Positions 21,572-27,559 of a stretch of 34,367 nt of DNA are shown here, one piece after another. The position numbers and the translations under genes were made by a program. How positions within the stretch are numbered: the first letter of the stretch is position 1; each line of letters begins with the position of its first letter. Under the pieces are notes generated by a model, which saw only the letters and a program-made list of their open reading frames with translations, did no database searches and was not told the origin of the DNA. Source of the stretch: an uncultured Prevotella sp. (GTDB lineage Bacteria; Bacteroidota; Bacteroidia; Bacteroidales; Bacteroidaceae); contig UQRP01000028.1 of the NCBI GenBank assembly GCA_900543585.1, positions 1-34,367 of the forward strand. Reading direction: 5' to 3'.

Positions 21572-23458
21572 ATGAAATCTTTCAATCTCAAGTCGTATCT
21601 GAAAGATATTTATGCGACTTTCCCTGAAGCCAACCACCAGCCGGTGATTGGCATTACTGCTAATTATACTGATGGTGACGCCACCCTTCGCGACAGATAT
21701 TATGACCAGATTGTGAAGGCTGGCGGCACCCCTGTCCTCATACCTCCTGTCGCCGACAAGCACGTCATCATCAACACCCTCGACCATATCGACGGCTTAC
21801 TGCTTAGCGGCGGTGGCGACATCAACCCGTTATGGACCGGTGAGGAGCCCTCACCCCTCCTCCACTCCATCAATGCTACCCGCGACCTCGCCGAGCTCCT
21901 CACTGTCCGGCTGGCTTTCAACCGTCAGCTTCCTATCCTCGGTATCTGCCGCGGCATACAGACGTTAGCGGTAGCGCTCGGCGGCAAAGTGGCACAAGAC
22001 CTCAGCAGCCTCAGCAGGCAGGATGCCGCAGACGGGGGGGCCACGACAGCGAGAATCAAGCATTCACAGGATGCCGACCGGCAGGAGCCGACACACACGG
22101 TGAATATCAAGCCCGGAACCTATTTAGCTGAGATTTATTCTCCCGACGCCCCAGCTTCTGACAACCGCAGCGAGGAGCAGGGTGAAGCGCCATTGCGCCT
22201 TGCCGTCAACTCCTTCCACCATCAGGCTGTCTCCAACCCCGGCTCCCGCTTCCGTGTGGCAGCAACGGCACCTGATGGTGTCATAGAAGCTATTGAGAGC
22301 ACTGAATACAAACCCATCATGGGTGTGCAATGGCATCCGGAATGGCTTGGCGAGGACGGACTGCCTCTCTTCCAGTGGCTCGTCAGCCAGGCTCAGGCCT
22401 TCGCCGAAGCCAAAGCGCTCCATGAGCGCATCCTCACCCTTGACACCCATTGCGACACCCCAATGTTCTTCCCGCAGGGTGTGCGCTTCGACCACCGCGA
22501 CCCGCGCATTCTCTACGACCTCCACAAGATGACGGAGGGCCATCAGGATGCTGTCATCATGGCAGCCTATCTTCCACAGCCTAAGCTCGGCGAGCAGTTC
22601 TCACAGAAAGTGGACATCGCCGGCATCATCAGGCATAACCCACAGCTCCACGGACTCTCCACACAGATGTCGCCGACACAATATGCCGATCTCATCTTCG
22701 ACAAGCTCGAGCAGATAGTAGCCGAAAAAAGCAACTATATCAGTATAGCCCGTACCCCCGCCGACCTCTATGAAGACAAGCGCAAAGGCCGCAAGTCCAT
22801 CATGTTCGGTATTGAGAACGGCCTGGCTTTGAACCACGACCTGGCCAACGTGCGTCATTTCGCACAGCGGGGTGTTGTCTACATCACGCTCTGCCACAAC
22901 GGTGACAACGACATCTGCGACAGCAACCGTGGCTCCAACATGCACAACGGCGTCTCTGAGTTCGGCGAGAAAGTCATAGAGCGCATGAACGATGAAGGCA
23001 TCATGGTTGACCTCAGCCATGCCTCCGAGAAGTCTTTCTACGATGCCCTTGACATCAGCCGCACGCCTATCGTCTGTTCCCACAGCAACAGCCGCGCCTT
23101 GTGCGATGTGCCGCGCAACCTCACCGACGACCAAATGCGAGCCCTCGCTGCTAAGGGTGGTGTAGCACATACCACTTTCTATCACGGCTTCCTGAGCAAA
23201 GGCTCTACTGAGGCTTCTATCCTCGACGTTGTAGCCCACCTAGAGCATGCCATCGACATCATGGGCATCGACCATGTAGGCATAGGCACCGACTTCGACG
23301 GCGACGGCACCGTGCGTGGATGCGCTGATGCCTCAGAAATGATCAACTTCACCCTTCAACTTCTCAAGCGCCACTATTCAGAGCGCGACATCGAGAAGAT
23401 ATGGGGCGGCAACTGGCTGAGAGTCATGGCGCAGGTGCAGTCGGCCAAGAAAGACTAA
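21572..23458 (+). CDS. fusion of class I glutamine amidotransferase-like (C26) hydrolase and M19 membrane-dipeptidase family enzyme
   Basis: The 628-residue protein joins two complete hydrolases. Residues 24-280 are a PuuD/gamma-glutamyl hydrolase-like C26 domain with nucleophile Cys126 (GICRG) and His255/Glu257 (VQWHPEW). Residues 287-628 are an M19 renal-dipeptidase-type domain with metal ligands His293 and Asp295 (DTHCD), Glu415 (FGIENG), His483 (DLSHAS), His504 (CSHSNS) and Asp574 (GTDFDGDG). There is no signal peptide, so it should be cytoplasmic. All catalytic residues appear intact in both halves. A two-step breakdown of a gamma-glutamyl peptide followed by its dipeptide is an inference. 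Lrp/AsnC lies upstream and the M28 enzyme starts 29 bases downstream. Confidence 0.93.
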   Translation: MKSFNLKSYLKDIYATFPEANHQPVIGITANYTDGDATLRDRYYDQIVKAGGTPVLIPPVADKHVIINTLDHIDGLLLSGGGDINPLWTGEEPSPLLHSINATRDLAELLTVRLAFNRQLPILGICRGIQTLAVALGGKVAQDLSSLSRQDAADGGATTARIKHSQDADRQEPTHTVNIKPGTYLAEIYSPDAPASDNRSEEQGEAPLRLAVNSFHHQAVSNPGSRFRVAATAPDGVIEAIESTEYKPIMGVQWHPEWLGEDGLPLFQWLVSQAQAFAEAKALHERILTLDTHCDTPMFFPQGVRFDHRDPRILYDLHKMTEGHQDAVIMAAYLPQPKLGEQFSQKVDIAGIIRHNPQLHGLSTQMSPTQYADLIFDKLEQIVAEKSNYISIARTPADLYEDKRKGRKSIMFGIENGLALNHDLANVRHFAQRGVVYITLCHNGDNDICDSNRGSNMHNGVSEFGEKVIERMNDEGIMVDLSHASEKSFYDALDISRTPIVCSHSNSRALCDVPRNLTDDQMRALAAKGGVAHTTFYHGFLSKGSTEASILDVVAHLEHAIDIMGIDHVGIGTDFDGDGTVRGCADASEMINFTLQLLKRHYSERDIEKIWGGNWLRVMAQVQSAKKD

Positions 23459-23487
23459 GGCGCCCCAACCCCGCATACACAATCAAT

Positions 23488-24525
23488 ATGAAGAAAAAGA
23501 AAACTATCATTATTATCATCGTGACAGCTATCGTCTGTGCCATCGCCGCATGGCTCTTCATTGCCGGACCTTTCGCCAACAAAAGTGTTGACGAGGTAGA
23601 GGAAACCGACGAGATAGAAAAGGTCAACCCCGTCGGCCCTGCCTTCAATGCCGACTCCGCCTACGCCTTCACCAAGGCTCAGTGCGACTTTGGCCCCCGC
23701 GATATGAACAGCCAGGGACATGAGGACTGCCTCAAATGGATAGTAGCCAAGTTCAAGCAATATGGCTGCCAGGTAGAGACGCAGAAAGCCGATGTCACAG
23801 GCTGGGACGGCACCACGCTCCACTCTACCAATATCATTGCACACTACAATCCCCAGGCCACCACGCGCATTCTCTTCTGCGCGCATTGGGACTCACGTCC
23901 ATGGGCTGACAACGACCCCGACTCCCTCAACTGGCACAAGCCCATCCTTGCCGCCAACGACGCCGCCAGCGGTGTGGCCGTGATGCTGGAGCTGGCCCGC
24001 GTGCTGAAAACCAAGGGTGGCCTCAATGCCAACCTCGGCATCGACTTCGTCTGTTTCGACGCTGAAGACTGGGGCACCCCGCAGTGGAGCGACCACCAGG
24101 ACGATGGCTCATCATGGGCCCTCGGCGCACAATACTGGGCCAAGAACCTTCCTAAGGGCTATGCTCCGCGCTACGGCATTCTCCTCGATATGGTGGGCGG
24201 CCAAGGTGCTCAGTTCTACCGCGAGGGCATGTCAATGCAATATGCTCCTGAGATTGTCAAGAAAGTGTGGCGCGCCGCGCGGCAGGCTGGCTACGGCTCC
24301 TTCTTCCCCAAGGAGGACGGCGGCATGATTACCGACGACCACATCCCCGTCAACCAAGTCGGCAACATTCCGTGCATCGATGTCATACCCTACTATCCCA
24401 CCTGCCAGCAGAGCAGTTTTGGACCCACCTGGCATACGTTGGCCGATGACATGCAACATATCGACAAAAACACGCTCAAGGCCGTCGGACAAACCATGGT
24501 GCAGGTCATCTACTCTGAGCAGTAA
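23488..24525 (+). CDS. M28-family glutaminyl-peptide cyclotransferase-like enzyme
   Basis: I start at the ATG at 23488 (MKKKKTIIIIIVTAIVCAIAA, 345 residues), which opens with a signal anchor. The upstream extension overlaps the preceding gene out of frame. The catalytic domain resembles the animal-type glutaminyl cyclases described from oral Bacteroidota such as Porphyromonas and Prevotella. AHWDSRPWAD has His133, AANDAASG has zinc ligand Asp158, DAEDWG has Glu193/Asp194, LLDMVGG has Asp234, and FGPTWHTLADD has Trp315/His316. It would convert N-terminal Gln of exported proteins to pyroglutamate in the periplasm. A plain M28 aminopeptidase is the main alternative, though the Trp-His pair favours the cyclase. 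Confidence 0.88.
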   Translation: MKKKKTIIIIIVTAIVCAIAAWLFIAGPFANKSVDEVEETDEIEKVNPVGPAFNADSAYAFTKAQCDFGPRDMNSQGHEDCLKWIVAKFKQYGCQVETQKADVTGWDGTTLHSTNIIAHYNPQATTRILFCAHWDSRPWADNDPDSLNWHKPILAANDAASGVAVMLELARVLKTKGGLNANLGIDFVCFDAEDWGTPQWSDHQDDGSSWALGAQYWAKNLPKGYAPRYGILLDMVGGQGAQFYREGMSMQYAPEIVKKVWRAARQAGYGSFFPKEDGGMITDDHIPVNQVGNIPCIDVIPYYPTCQQSSFGPTWHTLADDMQHIDKNTLKAVGQTMVQVIYSEQ

Positions 24526-24610
24526 TACGCAGAGAGCGCTGTAATACACAAAGGAAGTTAAAAACAGTGCTAAAAAATGTATAAAGTGATACTTTTTACA
24601 ATTTAATCCC

Positions 24611-24618
24611 TATATTTG
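24611..24618 (+). promoter_or_regulatory. -7 box for the desulfoferrodoxin gene
   Basis: TATATTTG matches TAnnTTTG and lies 38 bases before the ATG at 24657. The -33 element is not clear. Confidence 0.5.
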
Positions 24619-24656
24619 CAAACAGAATACAAGAACATTATTAATACAGAAACATT

Positions 24657-25031
24657 ATGGCAAAAATAGGAGAAGTATATAAGTGTAAGAAGTGTGGTAA
24701 CATTGTAGAAGTGCTTCATGACGGCAGCTGCACCCCCGAGTGCTGCGGTGAGCCGATGAAGCTTCTCAAGGAGAATACCACTGACGGTGCTAAGGAGAAG
24801 CACGTCCCCGTAGTAGAGAAGATCGAGGGCGGCTATCGCGTCACTGTAGGCAGCGTTGAGCACCCCATGACACCGGAGCACTACATCGAGTGGATTGAGC
24901 TCATCACTCCGAAAGGTGTGCTGCGCCGCAACCTTACTCCCGAGGACAAGCCCGTAGCTGAGTTCAAGACCGACGAGACCGATGTCTACGCCCGTGAGCT
25001 CTGCAACCTACATGGACTCTGGAAATCATAA
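24657..25031 (+). CDS. dfx: desulfoferrodoxin (2Fe superoxide reductase)
   Basis: The 124-residue protein matches two-iron superoxide reductase. Centre I ligands are Cys10, Cys13, Cys29 and Cys30 (CKKC, CC). Centre II ligands are His49, His69, His75, Cys116 and His119 (EKHVP, VEHPMTPEH, ELCNLHG). The conserved Glu47-Lys48 beside the active iron is present. It reduces superoxide to peroxide without making oxygen, as expected for an anaerobe. It is monocistronic, with its own -7 box, and ends at a hairpin shared with the convergent Fur-family gene. Confidence 0.97.
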   Translation: MAKIGEVYKCKKCGNIVEVLHDGSCTPECCGEPMKLLKENTTDGAKEKHVPVVEKIEGGYRVTVGSVEHPMTPEHYIEWIELITPKGVLRRNLTPEDKPVAEFKTDETDVYARELCNLHGLWKS

Positions 25032-25125
25032 GCCACAAGGCAGAAGATGATAAGACTATTGTAGATACACATACTGTGCTCTTGCATACCTATCTAAGGA
25101 GAACAGACAATGATACTCTTAGAGG

Positions 25126-25162
25126 AAGAAGCTGTAGTTTGATGCTACAGCTTCTTTTTTTT
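25126..25162. terminator. bidirectional terminator between dfx and the Fur-family gene
   Basis: AAGAAGCTGTAG (25126-25137) pairs perfectly with CTACAGCTTCTT (25145-25156) over a 7-base loop, and six Ts follow. The right arm includes the stop codon of the minus-strand Fur-family gene. Confidence 0.88.
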
Positions 25163-25570
25163 GCATTCAGGGCAAATCCCTTTGATGACATAGTTGGCAT
25201 TGCTGCGCGAGAAGCCGCGGGGCAACGTTACAGGAGGTATCGGCGTATCGTAGAGACAGAATAGCTTGTGGCATACCTCACAATAGAAATGCACATGCAT
25301 GTCGTCGTCGTCCTCATCATTGTCGCACATACACAACTCATATCTGATACTCCCCTCACCATCCTCTATGGTGTGGACAAGATGGTGGTCGCGAAAAAGC
25401 GTCAGCGCACGGAAGATGCCGCTCTTGTCCACACTCGTCAGACGGCACTCCAACTCTGAGAGAGAAGACGGATGCTCCTCCTCAGCCAAAACCTTGACGA
25501 CAAGAATGCGGTTGCTCGTCGGCTTGATACCATGCTTCTGAAGAAGCTTTACGCACGTGGTTTCATCCAT
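25145..25570 (-). CDS. Fur-family transcriptional regulator
   Basis: The 141-residue protein has the Fur winged helix at the N-terminus (LLQKHGIKPTSNRILVVKVL, SGIFRALTLFRDHHLVH). The metal region follows: an acidic linker (CDNDEDDDD), MHVHFYCEVC with His92, His94, Cys97 and Cys100, and GICPEC with Cys133 and Cys136, which form the structural zinc site. Whether it senses iron, zinc or peroxide cannot be settled from the sequence. It faces dfx across a shared terminator, and its promoter diverges from thyX. A -7 box TATTTTTG lies at 25599-25606. Confidence 0.93.
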   Translation of the reverse strand: MDETTCVKLLQKHGIKPTSNRILVVKVLAEEEHPSSLSELECRLTSVDKSGIFRALTLFRDHHLVHTIEDGEGSIRYELCMCDNDEDDDDMHVHFYCEVCHKLFCLYDTPIPPVTLPRGFSRSNANYVIKGICPECKKKKL

Positions 25571-25598
25571 TGATGTTTCGACTCTTTTGTTTTGGTTG

Positions 25599-25606
25599 CA
25601 AAAATA
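25599..25606 (-). promoter_or_regulatory. -7 box for the Fur-family gene
   Basis: The minus strand reads TATTTTTG, 28 bases before the ATG at 25570. Confidence 0.5.
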
Positions 25607-25659
25607 GTATTTTTTTCCTTATTATCGCCATTTTCTGCTCCTAAATACCTACTAATTGT

Positions 25660-25667
25660 TACCTTTG
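25660..25667 (+). promoter_or_regulatory. -7 box for thyX
   Basis: TACCTTTG lies 28 bases before the ATG at 25696. A weak TTCTG about 22 bases upstream is the only -33 candidate. Confidence 0.6.
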
Positions 25668-25695
25668 CACCAAAATTAAACAAGAGATATTACTT

Positions 25696-26622
25696 ATGCG
25701 TATCAACAACCCTTCTTTTGAAATCTGGGATCAGGAGCCCGGTATCGACGGCATCTACCGTCAGATAGAGCGCGTAGGACGTGTGTGCTACAAGAGTGAA
25801 GACCATCAGACCGCTGACTCGGCCCGCCCCTTCGTCGAGCGGATGATTAAAAACGAGCACTATGCCATGTTAGAGCACGGCAGTGTATTCCTCACCATCA
25901 GTCTGGAGGGTAACGACAAGCTATCAGCCGAAGAAAGGGAGCAGAAAGCCAACAACTACATAAGTAATCGCTTCTCACGTGTGGTCATCGCCGGTGGCAA
26001 GGCTTTTGTCTCCACCAACCTCCGTGTCCTGGCCGAGAACAGATGGCTCGACGACCTCGCCTTCCTCACCGAGCCCACCGACCACCACGAGCGTCGCGTC
26101 ACCGTGCATTTCACCACACAGATAGCCATCACGCGCGAGTTCAACCGCCACCGCGCCGACTCCATGGCGGAGCAGAGCACACGCTATTGCAACTATTCCA
26201 AGGCTAAGTTTGGCAATGAAATCACTGTCAACCTCCCCACATGGGTCAAGCAGCAGATGATGGACAGCAACTGGGCCCGACAGATTAGCGGCGGCACGCT
26301 GACAATCAGCGGTCACGACTTTTTAGAGCTTGGGCGCAAAGTTGTGGACGGCTCAGCCACAGACCTCGACAACTGGGTCTTTGCCAACCTCGCCACCGAG
26401 AAATCATATATGAATCTTATCGCTGCGGGCCGCAAGCCTCAGGAGGCCCGCGTGGTGTTGCCCTTGGATACCAACACCGAGCTCGTCCACACAGCCTTTA
26501 TCAGCGACTGGAAACACTTCTTCGACCTCCGTGCCCTCGGCACTACGGGAGCTCCGCATCCCGACGCCAAAGCCCTCGCCATGCCGCTCTACGAGGAGTT
26601 TCAAAAGAGACAACTGATATAA
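25696..26622 (+). CDS. thyX: flavin-dependent thymidylate synthase
   Basis: The 308-residue protein carries the ThyX signature RHRADSMAEQSTRY (151-164; RHRxxSxxxxSxRY) that binds FAD and dUMP. C-terminal PQEARVVLPLDTNTEL and WKHFFDLRAL are also typical. It makes dTMP from dUMP using methylene-tetrahydrofolate and reduced flavin. It is longer than the common 220-250 residues, with an insertion before the signature (about 70-135). The DsbD-alpha-like gene follows 30 bases later and probably shares the transcript. Confidence 0.96.
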   Translation: MRINNPSFEIWDQEPGIDGIYRQIERVGRVCYKSEDHQTADSARPFVERMIKNEHYAMLEHGSVFLTISLEGNDKLSAEEREQKANNYISNRFSRVVIAGGKAFVSTNLRVLAENRWLDDLAFLTEPTDHHERRVTVHFTTQIAITREFNRHRADSMAEQSTRYCNYSKAKFGNEITVNLPTWVKQQMMDSNWARQISGGTLTISGHDFLELGRKVVDGSATDLDNWVFANLATEKSYMNLIAAGRKPQEARVVLPLDTNTELVHTAFISDWKHFFDLRALGTTGAPHPDAKALAMPLYEEFQKRQLI

Positions 26623-26652
26623 TCAACAACAACTCACATAAACATAGTCAAT

Positions 26653-27159
26653 ATGAAAAAACTGCTTTTCTCCATTCTGTCCCTGATGCTCTGCATCGCT
26701 GCCAACGCACAGATAGAATTTTCTGCCAATCTCATCACCAAGGCAGGTTCTGCCGAGGGAGAGATTGTCTTCAATGGCAAGATAGCCCCGGGGTGGCATG
26801 TCTATTCCACCGACCTCGGCGCCGACGGACCCATCGAGGCTTCTTTCAATGTCAACAACCTCGACGGCGTGGAGCTCGTCGGCAAGCTCACACCGGAAGG
26901 TACTGAGGTGAAGAAGCACGATAACCTCTTCGACATGGACCTCCGCTGGTTTGAGAACACAGCAAAGTTTGTCCAGAAGGTACGCTTCACCAAACCCTCC
27001 TACTCCATCGACGCGTATCTCGAATATGGTGCCTGCAACGACCAGAACTGCCTGCCACCCGCACAGGTCGAGATAAAACGCCAGGGCAAAGCTCCTGCCA
27101 TAGCTGCCAAGAAAGTTCTTCCCGCTAAAACGAAGAAGGTAACAAGGAAGAGGAAATAG
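26653..27159 (+). CDS. stand-alone DsbD-alpha-like periplasmic protein
   Basis: The 168-residue protein has a signal peptide (MKKLLFSILSLMLCIAANAQ). Its single domain closely matches residues 20-150 of the full-length DsbD at 27560. Shared segments include GWHVYST, LGADGP, FNVN, LDGVELVGKL, and YSIDAYLEYGACNDQNC followed by a PP pair. The two redox cysteines (Cys128, Cys133) are kept, but the membrane and thioredoxin domains are absent. The C-terminus is a lysine/arginine tail (KTKKVTRKRK). It may receive electrons from the DsbD membrane domain or act as an independent reductant or chaperone. It is separated from dsbD by a terminator and two repeat arrays. Confidence 0.88.
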   Translation: MKKLLFSILSLMLCIAANAQIEFSANLITKAGSAEGEIVFNGKIAPGWHVYSTDLGADGPIEASFNVNNLDGVELVGKLTPEGTEVKKHDNLFDMDLRWFENTAKFVQKVRFTKPSYSIDAYLEYGACNDQNCLPPAQVEIKRQGKAPAIAAKKVLPAKTKKVTRKRK

Positions 27160-27208
27160 GTGGTAGGTGTTAAATGTTAGGTGTTAGGTGTTAAGTGTTA
27201 AGTGTTAA
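27160..27208 (+). repeat. heptad tandem repeat, RTGTTAR, seven units
   Basis: Starting one base after the stop codon are GTGGTAG, GTGTTAA, ATGTTAG, GTGTTAG and three GTGTTAA units, all exactly 7 bases long. It is the same family as 6215-6266 and is again placed between a stop codon and a terminator hairpin. Confidence 0.9.
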
Positions 27209-27209
27209 G

Positions 27210-27254
27210 TATTGGGTGGTAATGATGTGCAATCATTAACACCCAATATTTTTT
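27210..27254 (+). terminator. intrinsic terminator after the DsbD-alpha-like gene
   Basis: A 17-base arm (27210-27226, beginning TATTGGGTG) pairs with 27232-27248 (ending CACCCAATA) with one G-A mismatch, over a 5-base loop. Six Ts follow. It is one of the strongest terminators in the window. Confidence 0.88.
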
Positions 27255-27306
27255 AGGATGTCCCCATACTTTTAGTTCCGACTACACACTTATGAATGCA
27301 TTACAC

Positions 27307-27426
27307 GGCATTTGCCATAGATGTCGCTGGCATATGCCATAGATGTCGCTGGCATTTGTCATAGATGTCGCTGGCATTTGCCATAGAATTCGTTGGCATA
27401 TGCCATAGATGTCGTTGGCATATGCC
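27307..27426 (+). repeat. 22-bp periodic array of GGCA-WW-TGYC, six units
   Basis: Units start at 27307, 27329, 27351, 27373, 27395 and 27417: GGCATTTGCC, GGCATATGCC, GGCATTTGTC, GGCATTTGCC, GGCATATGCC, GGCATATGCC. The spacers are ATAGATGTCGCT three times, then ATAGAATTCGTT and ATAGATGTCGTT. The 22-base period is exact. As in the array at 14342, the third unit ends TGTC. Confidence 0.93.
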
Positions 27427-27549
27427 AAACACCACCATAAGCATCCTTCTAAAGTTAAAAACTATCAATATTTTCCTTTTTCATTACCCAAAATAGTAAG
27501 TATAGCGTATTAATAAATAAAACATTGATATTAAACAATACAAAAAGTT

Positions 27550-27554
27550 AGGAG
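27550..27554 (+). promoter_or_regulatory. Shine-Dalgarno-like AGGAG before dsbD
   Basis: AGGAG lies 5 bases before the ATG at 27560. Other genes here lack such a site, as is usual in Bacteroidota, so this is an exception that supports the chosen start. Confidence 0.55.
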
Positions 27555-27559
27555 ATCAA

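Larger units (their letters stand above)
27160..27559. other. 400-base intergenic region: heptads, terminator, 22-bp periodic array, dsbD leader
   Basis: No gene is supported. In order it holds the heptad repeat (27160-27208), an intrinsic terminator (27210-27254), the six-unit palindromic array (27307-27426) and an AT-rich stretch leading to dsbD. I see no convincing TAnnTTTG box, so the dsbD promoter is not located. Confidence 0.85.

Noticed and set aside
27307..27426. CRISPR array
   Set aside because: The repeat is only 10 bases, the 12-base spacers are nearly identical to each other, and no cas gene is present.
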